The position numbers and the translations under genes were made by a program. Under the pieces are notes generated by a model. It worked only from the letters and a program-made list of their open reading frames with translations, searched no databases and was not told the DNA's origin. This document shows, in pieces, positions 7,734-16,874 of a stretch of 42,456 bases of DNA (its first letter is position 1; each line of letters begins with the position of its first letter). Source of the DNA: an uncultured Clostridia bacterium (GTDB lineage: Bacteria; Bacillota; Clostridia; Oscillospirales; Acutalibacteraceae); contig CANQEU010000017.1 in NCBI GenBank assembly GCA_947595635.1, forward strand, positions 1 to 42,456, in the 5' to 3' direction.

Positions 7734-8207
7734 ATGGAGGATTCCTTTTCCGACAGACTGAGCGACGCCATGGGAAAAAGCTATATTCTTTTTTCAAGGG
7801 TCGAGCAATCAATGCTTACAAAATCAAAGCGCTTTAATCTTTCAATATGCGAGCTCAATTTCATTGAAGCAGTAAACCGAAATCCGCTTGTAGGGAAAAC
7901 GGTGGGCGAGATAGCCTCTGAGCTTCTGATAACGCCGGCGTCGGTCACGGCAATGGTGAACAAGCTTGAAAAAAAGGGATATGTTACACGAAAAAAGAGC
8001 ATCGAGGACGGGCGGCAGGTATTTATACAGCTTACAAGCAGCGGACGGCACGCCGACAGAATACACAAGCGTTTTCACCGCAATATGGCAAACAAAATTT
8101 CTAAAAGTATGAGCGAAAACGAAAAAAAGCTTTTGGTAAGCTGTATTGACAGAATAAATATCTTTTTGAACGCAAGGCTAAAGAAAATGGAGGAATTAAA
8201 ATCATGA
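7734..8207 (+). CDS. fabT: MarR-family regulator of fatty-acid synthesis (FabT-like)
   Basis: A 157-residue MarR-type protein. The winged helix-turn-helix spans about residues 45-95 (VGEIASELLITPASVTAMVN is the recognition region, followed by the DGRQ wing), flanked by dimerisation helices. It is the first gene of the fab operon and its end overlaps the fabH start, the arrangement seen for FabT, which represses fab genes with acyl-ACP as co-repressor. The ATG has AAAAAGGAG upstream. The FabT name rests on position as much as on sequence; the MarR family call is firm. Confidence 0.85.
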   Translation: MEDSFSDRLSDAMGKSYILFSRVEQSMLTKSKRFNLSICELNFIEAVNRNPLVGKTVGEIASELLITPASVTAMVNKLEKKGYVTRKKSIEDGRQVFIQLTSSGRHADRIHKRFHRNMANKISKSMSENEKKLLVSCIDRINIFLNARLKKMEELKS

Positions 8208-9163
8208 GTTTCAACATTTTGGGCACAGGACACGCCGTGCCGGAATACATATTATCAAACGATGAGCTTTCGACTATGGTAGACACAAACGACGAGTGGA
8301 TACGCACAAGAACCGGCATTCACAACAGACGGGTAACAACAACGGAAACAATAACCGAGCTTTGTGTAAGCGCTGCCAAGCAGGCTCTTGAGGACGCCGG
8401 AATAACGGCTCAGGAGCTTGACCTTATAATCTGCGCCACAATGAAGGGTATGTATATCACGCCTTCTCAGGCGTGTGTAATACAAAAGGAGCTCGGCGCA
8501 TCCTGCCCTTCGTTTGACGTAAACGCGGCGTGCTCCGGTTTTATATACGCCATGGACGTAGCCGACGGCTTTTTTGCAAGAGGCAAGATAAAACACGCTC
8601 TTATAGTCGCGTTTGACAATCTTTCAAATATGACTGACTGGACCGACCGTTCCACCTGCGTGCTATTCGGCGACGGCGGAGGCGCTGTAGTTCTCGGCGA
8701 AGGCGACGGGCTAAAGTCAATTTATCTCACCGCAAAAGGAAATACGGACGTGCTTTACGCCCCAAGGGGTCAGCTAACCTCACCGTTTGACAAGCACGAG
8801 GGGCAAAAGCCGGTTCTACATATGGTGGGACAGGAGGTATATAAATTTGCCGTAACAAATATGGTTAAAGGAGTGCGCAAGGTCGTCCGTGACGCAGGAC
8901 TTTCACAAAGCCAGATAGACCATATGATACCGCATCAGGCAAACATAAGGATAATTGAGGCGGCGGCGGCAAAGCTTGAAATTCCTATCGAGAATTATGT
9001 AATAAATATCGGAGAATACGGCAATACATCTGCCGGCTGCATTCCTATCGCTCTTGATGAAATAAACAAGTCGGGAAAGCTTAAAAAGGGCGATTACATA
9101 GGAATGTGCGCGTTCGGCGCAGGATTAACGACAGGCAGCTGTGTAATACAGTGGAACAAATAA
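8204..9163 (+). CDS. fabH: Beta-ketoacyl-ACP synthase III
   Basis: Condenses acetyl-CoA (or a branched primer) with malonyl-ACP to start each fatty acid. It is 319 residues with the full triad: Cys110 in NAACSGF, His244 in PHQANIRI, and Asn274 in GEYGNTSAG. The ATG overlaps the stop of the regulator gene by 4 bases (ATGA), and GGAGG lies upstream, so the two are translationally coupled. Only 23 bp separate it from fabK, where related clostridial operons often carry acpP; no acpP is present here. Confidence 0.96.
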   Translation: MSFNILGTGHAVPEYILSNDELSTMVDTNDEWIRTRTGIHNRRVTTTETITELCVSAAKQALEDAGITAQELDLIICATMKGMYITPSQACVIQKELGASCPSFDVNAACSGFIYAMDVADGFFARGKIKHALIVAFDNLSNMTDWTDRSTCVLFGDGGGAVVLGEGDGLKSIYLTAKGNTDVLYAPRGQLTSPFDKHEGQKPVLHMVGQEVYKFAVTNMVKGVRKVVRDAGLSQSQIDHMIPHQANIRIIEAAAAKLEIPIENYVINIGEYGNTSAGCIPIALDEINKSGKLKKGDYIGMCAFGAGLTTGSCVIQWNK

Positions 9164-9186
9164 AGAGAAAGGGAAAGGGTTAAAAA

Positions 9187-10134
9187 ATGATTTCAACACC
9201 AATCAATGAGCAGCTCGGCATAAAATATCCCATTTTCCAGGGAGGTATGGCATGGGTTGCAGACGCAAGTCTTGCCGCAGGCGTAAGCAACGCCGGAGGT
9301 CTCGGAATTATCGCTGGAATGAATTCAAACGGAGACCAGCTGAGAGCGGAAATTAAAAAGGCAAGAGAGCTTACGGACAAGCCGTTCGGCGTGAACGTCA
9401 TGCTGATGAGTCCGTTTGTAGAGGAGGTTGCCCAGGTTGTTGCCGAGGAAAAAATCCAGGTCATCACAACCGGCGCAGGCAATCCCGGAAAATATATGAA
9501 AAAATGGATAGAAGCCGGAATAAAGGTAATTCCGGTTGTCCCGTCGGTATCGCTTGCAAAGCTTGCCGAAAGAAACGGCGCCTTTGCCGTTATTGCAGAG
9601 GGCGGCGAATCAGGCGGTCACGTCGGCGATTTGACAACAATGGCGCTTGTTCCGCAGGTTGTTGACGCAGTGTCGATCCCTGTTATTGCGGCAGGCGGAA
9701 TTGCAGACGGCAGACAGCTTGCGGCGGCGTTTATGCTCGGCGCTCAGGGCGTGCAGGTCGGCACTCGATTCCTTGTTGCAAAGGAATGCACAATAGCGCA
9801 GGAATATAAAGACAAGGTTTTAAAGGCGAAGGATATAGACACGGTATTGACAGGCAAAAGGCTCGGTCATCCCGTGCGCTCTATAAAAAACGCATTCACA
9901 CGAGAATATTTAAAGCAGGAATACGACAGCAGCGTGTCTGACGAGGAGCTTGAAAAGCTCGGCCTCGGCGTGCTGAGAGCAGCCGCAAGAGGCGGCGACG
10001 TTAAAACCGGCTGCGTTATAGCAGGTCAGGTTGCGTCTATGGTCAAGCAGGAGCAGAGTGCTAAGGAGATAATAGAGGATTTGTTCACGCAGTGTGAAAA
10101 GGTGTTAGGCGGTGCTATGAAATGGGTAAAATAG
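9187..10134 (+). CDS. fabK: Enoyl-ACP reductase II (FMN-dependent)
   Basis: Carries out the last reduction of each elongation cycle, trans-2-enoyl-ACP to acyl-ACP, as an FMN-containing TIM barrel. This is the triclosan-resistant type rather than FabI. At 315 residues it has the nitronate monooxygenase/FabK fold signatures: PIFQGGMAWV (15-24), SNAGGLG (34-40), GGESGGHVGD (139-148, with the histidine typical of FabK) and PVIAAGGIADG. Its end overlaps the start of fabD. No fabI or fabL is present, so this is the cluster's only enoyl reductase. Confidence 0.95.
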   Translation: MISTPINEQLGIKYPIFQGGMAWVADASLAAGVSNAGGLGIIAGMNSNGDQLRAEIKKARELTDKPFGVNVMLMSPFVEEVAQVVAEEKIQVITTGAGNPGKYMKKWIEAGIKVIPVVPSVSLAKLAERNGAFAVIAEGGESGGHVGDLTTMALVPQVVDAVSIPVIAAGGIADGRQLAAAFMLGAQGVQVGTRFLVAKECTIAQEYKDKVLKAKDIDTVLTGKRLGHPVRSIKNAFTREYLKQEYDSSVSDEELEKLGLGVLRAAARGGDVKTGCVIAGQVASMVKQEQSAKEIIEDLFTQCEKVLGGAMKWVK

Positions 10135-11033
10135 CGTTTGTTCTTTCGGGACAGGGCGCTCAATATCCCGGAATGGGAAAAGAGCTTTTCGACTGTTCCC
10201 CGGCTGCAAGAGCCGTTTTTGAAGCCGCCGACTCGGTTCGTGAAAAGACCTCGCTCCAATGCTTTGAAGGAACAAAGGAAGAGCTTTCGATAACAAAAAA
10301 TACTCAACCGTGCGTTTTCGCGGTCGACCTTGCAGCGGCAAGAGCCGCCCTTGAAGCAGGAATAAAGCCTGATTTTGTCGCCGGCTTCTCTCTTGGAGAA
10401 ATCGCCGCCATAGCCTTCGGCGGAATGATGAGCGACAAGGACGCGTTTTCGCTCGTTTGCAAAAGAGCCGAGCTTATGAACGACGCGGCAGAGAAAAACA
10501 AGGGAGCAATGGCAGCCGTATTAAAGCTTACACCTGAAACTGTAGAGGAAATATGCTCAGGCTTTGAAAAGGCATGGCCGGTCAATTACAACAGTCCGGC
10601 TCAAACCGTTGTAGCGGCTCAGGAAAGCGAGCTCGACGCGCTTTGCGCCGCAGTGAAGGAGCATAAAGGCAAGGCTGTGCCGCTTGCGGTAAGCGGAGCC
10701 TTCCACTCCCCATTTATGGAATCCGCCTCCGACGGTCTTGCACAGTATCTGTCGGACAAGGAGCTAAAAGAGCCGAATATACCGGTTTTTGCCAACGCAA
10801 CAGCACGTCCCTATGAGGGGGATTACAAATCTCTTATAACGGCACAGGTGAAAAGTCCGGTGCTCTGGCAGAAAACAATCGAAAACCTCGCGTCTCTCGG
10901 CGTGGATACATTTATCGAATGCGGTCCCGGCAAGACGCTTACGGGTCTTATAAAGAAAATAAATGCCGAGCTTTGTGCATTTAAGCTTGAGAACAAGGAA
11001 GATCTTGAGGCGATAAAGGAACAGCTTCTCTGA
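10122..11033 (+). CDS. fabD: Malonyl-CoA:ACP transacylase
   Basis: Transfers malonyl from CoA to acyl carrier protein. It is 303 residues. The N-terminal GQGAQYPGMG, nucleophile Ser90 in GFSLGE (many homologues have GHSLGE) and catalytic His195 in SGAFHSPFM are all present. The ATG lies 13 bases inside the fabK reading frame, implying translational coupling. A 101-bp gap follows before fabG, longer than any other gap in fabH-fabF. Confidence 0.95.
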   Translation: MGKIAFVLSGQGAQYPGMGKELFDCSPAARAVFEAADSVREKTSLQCFEGTKEELSITKNTQPCVFAVDLAAARAALEAGIKPDFVAGFSLGEIAAIAFGGMMSDKDAFSLVCKRAELMNDAAEKNKGAMAAVLKLTPETVEEICSGFEKAWPVNYNSPAQTVVAAQESELDALCAAVKEHKGKAVPLAVSGAFHSPFMESASDGLAQYLSDKELKEPNIPVFANATARPYEGDYKSLITAQVKSPVLWQKTIENLASLGVDTFIECGPGKTLTGLIKKINAELCAFKLENKEDLEAIKEQLL

Positions 11034-11134
11034 TTTGAAAGCGCCTTGAGCCGCAGTATGCAGCCTTGTTCGTCATGGCGTCGGCTAATAAAACAATAAA
11101 CGGTACTGCACCGTCTGCGAAAGGAAGATATATT

Positions 11135-11878
11135 ATGAGATTTCAAAATAAAACCGCTGTTATAACAGGAGCGTCAAGGGGAATCGGAAAGGCTATTGCC
11201 CTGACGCTTGCAAAGGAGGGCGCAAATATCGCCGTTGTATTCACAGGCGATGACGAAAACGCAGCCGCCACAAAGCAGGAAATACTTGAGCTTGGAGTAA
11301 AATGCGAAACATATGACTGCGACGTTTCCTCATTCGAGGCTACAAAGCAGGTATGCGACGCTATAATCGAAGAGTTCGGCGGAATAGACATACTTGTAAA
11401 CAACGCTGGCATTGTAAGGGACAAGCTTGTTTTGAGAATGGAGGAATCGGACTACGACGCGGTTCTTGCCGTAAACCTCAAGGGCGTGTTCAATATGATA
11501 AAAAATACATATTCCCACTTTATGAAAAAGCGCTGCGGCAGAATAATCAGCACATCGTCCGTTGTCGGACTAAACGGCAACGCCGGACAGGCTAACTACG
11601 CAGCCGCAAAAGCAGGTATAATAGGCTTGACAAAATCAGTCGCAAAGGAGCTTGCGGCAAGAGGAGTTACCTGCAACGCAGTCGCCCCCGGCTTTATCGC
11701 AACCGATATGACAAACGCCCTGAGCGATAAAGTTAAAAAGCAGATAGCCGAATCAATTCCGGCAAGAAAAATGGGAACGGTTCAGGATGTTGCAAATGCC
11801 GTCGCATTTCTTGCCTCAGACGAAGCCGCCTATATCACCGGCGAGGTTATCAGGGTTGACGGCGGAATGGCAATGTAA
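11135..11878 (+). CDS. fabG: 3-oxoacyl-ACP reductase
   Basis: NADPH-dependent reduction of 3-oxoacyl-ACP. A classical short-chain dehydrogenase of 247 residues: TGASRGIG at 11-18, NNAG at 89-92, and the catalytic Ser142, Tyr155 and Lys159 (YAAAK). The frame is open 23 codons further upstream from a TTG, but the ATG at 11135 has AAAGGAAG upstream and matches the family N-terminus (MRFQNKTAVITG). It sits between fabD and fabF. A second, more distant SDR is encoded at 30828-31559. Confidence 0.95.
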   Translation: MRFQNKTAVITGASRGIGKAIALTLAKEGANIAVVFTGDDENAAATKQEILELGVKCETYDCDVSSFEATKQVCDAIIEEFGGIDILVNNAGIVRDKLVLRMEESDYDAVLAVNLKGVFNMIKNTYSHFMKKRCGRIISTSSVVGLNGNAGQANYAAAKAGIIGLTKSVAKELAARGVTCNAVAPGFIATDMTNALSDKVKKQIAESIPARKMGTVQDVANAVAFLASDEAAYITGEVIRVDGGMAM

Positions 11879-11908
11879 ACAATTTATTTCAGATAAAGGA
11901 GCAGCCCA

Positions 11909-13135
11909 ATGAGAAGAGTAGCAGTTACCGGTCTGGGTGCGGTCACACCCGTCGGCAATAATGTTGAAACGGCTTGGAGCTCGATAAAATCGGGCAAAAG
12001 CGGAATCGACTTTATAAGCAAGTTCGACACATCAGATTTAAAGGTGAAGATCGCAGCCGAGGTAAAAGACTTTGACCCGACCGAATATATTGAAAAACGA
12101 GATTTAAGAAAAACCGACGAATTTACGATATATGCCGTCGCCGCAGCACAGCAGGCTGTTGACGACAGCGGAATAATCGGAACCGTTGAGCCGGAGCGGC
12201 TCGGCGTTTACATCGGCTCCGGCATCGGCGGAATGCAGACGTTTTACGCAAATTCAATCGCCATGGATCACAGCGGGCCGAGAAAGGTGTCGCCGTATTT
12301 CGTGCCCATGATGATTGGAAATATGGCGTCAGGCACGGTTGCAATACGCTTTAAGGCTCAAGGAGTCTGCCTGCCGATAGTTACAGCCTGCGCCACAGGC
12401 ACACATTCTATCGGAGAAGCCTTCCACGCCATAAAAAACGGATATGCAGACGCGATAATCGCCGGCGGCGCAGAGGCTGCCGTAACTCCGCTTACAATAG
12501 CAGGATTTTCAAGCTGCAAGGCTCTTACGACAAGAGACGACCCAAAAACCGCCTGCGTTCCGTTTGACAAGCGCAGGGACGGCTTTGTAATGGGCGAGGG
12601 CGCCGGAATAGTTATTCTTGAGGAATACGAGCACGCAGTTGCAAGAGGCGCAAAGATTTACGCTGAGATTTGCGGTTACGGAAACAGCTGTGACGCTCAC
12701 CACGTTACCGCCCCGGACCCGGAGGCAGAGGGCCCCGCGAGGGCAATACGCATTGCCGTAAACGAAGCCGAAATACAGGACGGCGACAAAATCTATATAA
12801 ACGCACACGGCACAAGTACGCCGGCAAACGACAAAACCGAAACGCTTGCTATAAAAAAGGCGTTTGGCGAAAGAGCGAAGGAGCTCTTTATAAGCTCCAC
12901 AAAATCCATGACAGGACATATGCTCGGCGCGGCAGGCGGAACCGAGGCGGTCTTGACCGTTCTCGCTCTGAAGGACGGCATACTTCCTCCGACCATCGGC
13001 TATGCCGAGCCGGACGAGGAATGCGACCTCAACTATATTCCAAACAAAGCCTTAGAACAGCAGGTTGACTTTGCAATGTCCACCTCGCTCGGTTTCGGCG
13101 GTCACAACGCCTGCATAGTTTTTAAAAAGCCATAA
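11909..13135 (+). CDS. fabF: Beta-ketoacyl-ACP synthase II
   Basis: The elongating condensing enzyme. It is 408 residues with catalytic Cys161 in TACATGTHSIG, His300 in NAHGTSTPAND, Lys332 in STKSMTGH and His337. It starts 30 bp after fabG with AAAGGAG upstream of the ATG. No fabB-type gene is visible here. Confidence 0.96.
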   Translation: MRRVAVTGLGAVTPVGNNVETAWSSIKSGKSGIDFISKFDTSDLKVKIAAEVKDFDPTEYIEKRDLRKTDEFTIYAVAAAQQAVDDSGIIGTVEPERLGVYIGSGIGGMQTFYANSIAMDHSGPRKVSPYFVPMMIGNMASGTVAIRFKAQGVCLPIVTACATGTHSIGEAFHAIKNGYADAIIAGGAEAAVTPLTIAGFSSCKALTTRDDPKTACVPFDKRRDGFVMGEGAGIVILEEYEHAVARGAKIYAEICGYGNSCDAHHVTAPDPEAEGPARAIRIAVNEAEIQDGDKIYINAHGTSTPANDKTETLAIKKAFGERAKELFISSTKSMTGHMLGAAGGTEAVLTVLALKDGILPPTIGYAEPDEECDLNYIPNKALEQQVDFAMSTSLGFGGHNACIVFKKP

Positions 13136-13151
13136 AGCAAGGAGAATAGTT

Positions 13152-13625
13152 ATGTCTATGTTTGACTTTGAACAAATCAAGGAGCTTATCGGCTCTATCG
13201 ACAATTCGGGGATCACCTCCTTTGAGGTGAAGGGCTCGGACGGCGAAAAGCTTGTTATTAAAAAAGAGGTAAAACAGGAGATAATCGCTGCGGCGGCTCC
13301 TGCGGCGGCAACACAGACCGTTATAGCTCAAAACGCGTCGCCTCAACCGGAAAAAGCCGTTCCTGAAACAACTGCGGAAAGCGACGAAAACTACAGACTG
13401 ATTACGTCGCCTATGGTTGGCGTGTTCTATACTTCTCCGGCTCCCGACGCGGACCCGTTTGTAAGCGTCGGTCAGTCTGTAAGCTCAGGAGATATAGTTT
13501 GTATAATCGAGGCTATGAAGCTTATGAATGAGATACCGTCTACGGAAAACGGAATCATTGCTGAGATATGCGTAACCAACGGCGATATAGTTGAATACGG
13601 TCAGCCTCTGTTTAAAATAAAGTAA
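13152..13625 (+). CDS. accB: Biotin carboxyl carrier protein of acetyl-CoA carboxylase
   Basis: Carries the carboxybiotin between the biotin carboxylase and carboxyltransferase halves of ACC. It is 157 residues: an N-terminal segment, an Ala/Pro/Thr-rich linker (about 46-78) and a C-terminal biotinyl domain with EAMKLMNEI, Lys123 being the biotinylation site. It follows fabF by 16 bp with a CAAGGAGA site and precedes fabZ by 12 bp. Confidence 0.95.
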   Translation: MSMFDFEQIKELIGSIDNSGITSFEVKGSDGEKLVIKKEVKQEIIAAAAPAAATQTVIAQNASPQPEKAVPETTAESDENYRLITSPMVGVFYTSPAPDADPFVSVGQSVSSGDIVCIIEAMKLMNEIPSTENGIIAEICVTNGDIVEYGQPLFKIK

Positions 13626-13637
13626 GGGAGAGCGGTT

Positions 13638-14063
13638 ATGAATCAGGAAGAAATCAAGCAGATAATCCCGCACAGAGATAATATGCTCTTGGTAGAAGAG
13701 GCGGAGGTCATAGACGAGGTTACGTCCAAGGGAAAGATAACGATAAGGGGCGACGAGTTTTTTTTGAAGGGTCATTTCCCCGGAAACCCGGTTGTTCCGG
13801 GCGTTATACTTTGTGAAATGATGGCACAGGCAAGCTGTGTGCTCCTTGGCGACAGAGCAAAGGGAAAAACTCCGTTTTTCACAAAGATGGACAATGTTAA
13901 ATTTAAAAACACCGTTCGGCCGGGCGACACTCTTGAGTCAGAATGCACACTTACAAGGAGCAGGGGCGCATTCCACTTTGTAAGCGCAAAGGGCTATGTA
14001 AACGGAAAGCTGTGTGTAAGCGCGGATTTTTCATTTGCGCTTATCGACAACGAAAAGGCGTAA
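13638..14063 (+). CDS. fabZ: 3-hydroxyacyl-ACP dehydratase
   Basis: Dehydrates 3-hydroxyacyl-ACP to the trans-2-enoyl form. A single hot-dog domain of 141 residues; catalytic His46 lies in GHFPGNPVVPG and Glu60 in ILCEMMAQ. The start has GGGAGAG upstream. It is followed by 356 bp without a gene, occupied by a cloverleaf element, before accC. Confidence 0.95.
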   Translation: MNQEEIKQIIPHRDNMLLVEEAEVIDEVTSKGKITIRGDEFFLKGHFPGNPVVPGVILCEMMAQASCVLLGDRAKGKTPFFTKMDNVKFKNTVRPGDTLESECTLTRSRGAFHFVSAKGYVNGKLCVSADFSFALIDNEKA

Positions 14064-14419
14064 CGCTATAAAGCCGAGGCGCTTGGCGCTCAAGGATTTT
14101 CGGCGCTATTAAAATAAAAAGCGTCGTTTCTGTTTCTGCGCCGCGGCGACCGCATCCCCGCTTTGCGGGTATGCGACAGTGTATTCAGCCTGACCCGTCC
14201 GTCAGGCTGAATACACTGTTGATGAGCTGCCGCAGGCAGCTCCGGTCGCCGCCCAGCTCAAAGCCCGGCGCCTTCATTTACCCGAAAGTTAAATTACACG
14301 CCTTTTTAATATTTGACCGCTCAACACGCACTATACTGAAAATTAAATCGTTTACCACTCCCCACCGTCCTCTGTCCCAAGTGGCAAACGCAAACGATAT
14401 TACATACGGAGGCAAGGCA
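14064..14419. other. Gap inside the fab operon holding a cloverleaf element
   Basis: No gene is seen here. The accC frame is open back to 14171, but the translated extension is made of the palindromes and has no family similarity. Besides the element at 14143-14252 I see no convincing promoter or terminator. Confidence 0.5.
14143..14252. repeat. Cloverleaf-like inverted-repeat element 2
   Basis: The outer stem GCGGCGACCG/CGGTCGCCGC (14143-14152 with 14243-14252, 10 bp) encloses three hairpins: GCAT-CCCGC/GCGGG-ATGC with one mismatch (14152-14174), a perfect 19-bp stem (14176-14194 with 14201-14219, 6-base loop) and GAGCTGCC/GGCAGCTC (14224-14242, 3-base loop). The third hairpin abuts the outer stem with no spacer. 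It lies between fabZ and accC. The outer stem is the same sequence as in the element at 24491-24606; the inner hairpins are unrelated. Confidence 0.85.
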
Positions 14420-15787
14420 ATGTTCTCTAAAATTCTAATCGCAAACAGAGGCGAAATCGCCGTAAGGATAATAAGAGCCTGCCGTGAAATGGGAATTTCC
14501 ACGGTCGCAATATACAGCGAGGCGGACAAGTCTGCAATGCACGTTCAGCTTGCGGACGAAAGCTACTGCATAGGAGGCTCTCAGGTCGCTGACAGCTACC
14601 TTAATATGGCAGCGATTTTATCTGCGGCAGTCGTTTCCGGCGCTCAGGCTATCCATCCCGGCTACGGTCTGTTAAGCGAAAACGCAAAATTTGTTTCACT
14701 GTGCGAGCAGTGCAAGATCGAATTTATCGGCCCAAGCTCCGAAATGATAACCCTGCTCGGCAACAAGGATACGGCAAGAAAAACAATGAAGGCGGCAGGC
14801 GTGCCGGTAACGCCCGGCTGCGATGTCATCGAGGATATAAACGAGGCTAAAAAAGAGGCTGAAAAAATCGGATTTCCTCTTTTAATCAAAGCAAGAAGCG
14901 GCGGCGGCGGCAGAGGCATCCGCCTCGTACACAGTATTGATGAATTTGAAAACGCATTTTTATCGGCTTCAAGCGAGGCGGAAATAGCGTTTGGAGACGG
15001 CGCTGTGTATATGGAAAAATACTTAAAGCCCGTAAAGCATATAGAAATGCAGATCCTATGCGATAAATACGGCAAGGTTATCTGTCTTGGCGAGCGAGAA
15101 TGCTCGGTTCAAAGAAAAAATCAGAAGCTTATTGAAGAAAGCCCCTCACCTGCAATAACTCCCGAAATTAGAGAAAAGATGATGGAGGCGTCCGTAAAGG
15201 CGGCTCACGCCGTAAACTACTGCAACGCAGGCACAATAGAGTTTCTGCTCGACAGCGACAAAAACTTCTATTTTATGGAAATGAATACAAGACTTCAGGT
15301 CGAGCACGCGGTAACCGAAATGGTGGTAGGAATAGACCTTGTTCAGTGGCAGATAAGAATTGCCGCAGGCGCAAAGCTTACTCTTGAGCAGGACAGGGTG
15401 TTTATGCACGGCAACGCTATAGAGTGCAGAATAAACGCCGAAAACCCCGACAAAAACTTTATGCCGTGCTGCGGTACGATTACAAGGCTGCACGTTCCCG
15501 GAGGGCCCTGCGTTCGCTTTGACAGCGCAATATACCAGGACTATACGGTTCCGCCGTTTTACGATTCAATGATAGGCAAGCTGATTGTTCAGGCAAGAGG
15601 CAGAGACAACGCCATACGCAAGATGAAAATGGCGCTGAGCGAGCTTAATATACACGGAATAGACCATAACAGAGATTTACAAATTGAAATCCTCTCCGAC
15701 CCTGATTTTGTATCGGGAGAATATACGACGGACTTTATGGAGAAGCTTGAAGAAAAAAAGCACAGAGAAAGCACAGAGAATAAATAA
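14420..15787 (+). CDS. accC: Biotin carboxylase of acetyl-CoA carboxylase
   Basis: ATP-dependent carboxylation of the biotin on AccB. It is 455 residues, standard for AccC. The N-terminus MFSKILIANRGEIAVRIIRA, the ATP-grasp glycine loop GGGGRGIRLV, and the metal and biotin-site segment MEMNTRLQVEHAVTE are present. The ATG at 14420 is preceded by ACGGAGGC and matches the family start; the open frame upstream runs through a palindromic element and should not be included. Confidence 0.96.
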   Translation: MFSKILIANRGEIAVRIIRACREMGISTVAIYSEADKSAMHVQLADESYCIGGSQVADSYLNMAAILSAAVVSGAQAIHPGYGLLSENAKFVSLCEQCKIEFIGPSSEMITLLGNKDTARKTMKAAGVPVTPGCDVIEDINEAKKEAEKIGFPLLIKARSGGGGRGIRLVHSIDEFENAFLSASSEAEIAFGDGAVYMEKYLKPVKHIEMQILCDKYGKVICLGERECSVQRKNQKLIEESPSPAITPEIREKMMEASVKAAHAVNYCNAGTIEFLLDSDKNFYFMEMNTRLQVEHAVTEMVVGIDLVQWQIRIAAGAKLTLEQDRVFMHGNAIECRINAENPDKNFMPCCGTITRLHVPGGPCVRFDSAIYQDYTVPPFYDSMIGKLIVQARGRDNAIRKMKMALSELNIHGIDHNRDLQIEILSDPDFVSGEYTTDFMEKLEEKKHRESTENK

Positions 15788-15870
15788 TTTTCATTCCAAA
15801 CCGGCATTCTCAAACGGCTTTTTTGCTCTAAACGTCAAGACTATAAATTAAAAAAACACTCTGCCGGTGA

Positions 15871-15899
15871 TTGTATATTTTTTTGTTTTGCTGTATAAT
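15871..15899 (+). promoter_or_regulatory. Promoter upstream of accD
   Basis: TTGTAT (15871-15876), a 17-bp spacer and TATAAT (15894-15899) lie in the accC-accD gap. Transcription would start near 15906, immediately before a hairpin with a T-run, so accD-accA may have separate, possibly attenuated, expression. Confidence 0.6.
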
Positions 15900-15908
15900 A
15901 GTTTTTAC

Positions 15909-15943
15909 ACAGCATATGCGCAGACATTGTGCTGTCTTTTTTC
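15909..15943 (+). terminator. Hairpin with T-run in the accD leader
   Basis: ACAGCA (15909-15914) pairs with TGCTGT (15930-15935), followed by CTTTTTTC. The stem is only 6 bp with a 15-base loop, so it is a weak terminator or attenuator. It stands between the accD promoter and the accD ribosome site, 18 bp before the gene. Confidence 0.4.
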
Positions 15944-15960
15944 AAAAAGGATTGTGACAT

Positions 15961-16824
15961 ATGTTTAATAACGATTTATTTACCTTTTTAAAACCGAAAA
16001 ACGAGCTTGAGCAGACAAGCGAAGGCTTGACCGTCGAATACACCCCAGAAATTCCGGAGGCTATGTGGGTAAAATGTCCTAAATGCAAATCGCTCATACT
16101 TACAGCCGACCTTGAGGCAACCAACAAGGTATGTGCAAAATGCGGACATCATATGAGGCTTTCAGCTCGTGAACGCATAGCAATGCTTTCAGACGAACAC
16201 AGCTTTGAGGAATTTGACGCAAATATGACATCATCAAATCTTTTGAGCTTTCCGGATTATGACGCAAAGCTGCAAAGCGCAAAGCACAAAAGCGGCGAAA
16301 ACGAGTCCGTCATTACCGGAACAGCCGAAATAGGCGGATACAAAACCGTTCTCGGCGCAATGGATTCAGGCTTTATGATGGGCAGTATGGGAACGGTCAC
16401 AGGAGAGAAAATTACGCGTGCGTTTGAATACGCAACAGAAAACCGGCTGCCGGTCGTATTATGCACTGTGTCCGGCGGAGCGAGAATGCAGGAGGGAATA
16501 TTATCCCTTATGCAAATGGCAAAAACAAGCGGCGCTGTAAAGCGTCACAGCGACGCCGGTCTGTTATACATTACGGTTCTTACAGACCCTACAACGGGCG
16601 GCGTTACCGCAAGCTTTGCGATGGAAGGCGATATAATCCTTTCAGAGCCAAACGCCCTTGTTGGATTTGCAGGGCCGAGAGTAATTGAACAAACAATAAG
16701 GCAGAAGCTTCCCAAGGATTTTCAAACGGCAGAGTTTGTTGAAGAAAAGGGCTTTATTGACGCAGTTGTTCCGAGAAAGGAGCTTAAAAGCACAATTTCA
16801 AAGCTTTTAAAAATGCACCGATAA
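15961..16824 (+). CDS. accD: Acetyl-CoA carboxylase carboxyltransferase subunit beta
   Basis: With AccA it transfers the carboxyl group from biotin to acetyl-CoA, giving malonyl-CoA. It is 287 residues. The N-terminal zinc ribbon has Cys39, Cys42, Cys58 and Cys61 (CPKCK ... CAKCG), followed by a crotonase-type carboxyltransferase domain ([21 protein letters not shown]). AAAAAGGA precedes the ATG. It is 50 bp upstream of accA. Confidence 0.96.
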   Translation: MFNNDLFTFLKPKNELEQTSEGLTVEYTPEIPEAMWVKCPKCKSLILTADLEATNKVCAKCGHHMRLSARERIAMLSDEHSFEEFDANMTSSNLLSFPDYDAKLQSAKHKSGENESVITGTAEIGGYKTVLGAMDSGFMMGSMGTVTGEKITRAFEYATENRLPVVLCTVSGGARMQEGILSLMQMAKTSGAVKRHSDAGLLYITVLTDPTTGGVTASFAMEGDIILSEPNALVGFAGPRVIEQTIRQKLPKDFQTAEFVEEKGFIDAVVPRKELKSTISKLLKMHR

Positions 16825-16874
16825 TATCAGCCTAAAAGGAAAAACAACTAACGCAAAAGGAGAGGGTAAGCTTT

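Noticed and set aside
14171-14419. N-terminal extension of accC
   Set aside because: The extension translates a palindromic element; the ATG at 14420 has a ribosome site and matches the AccC family start.
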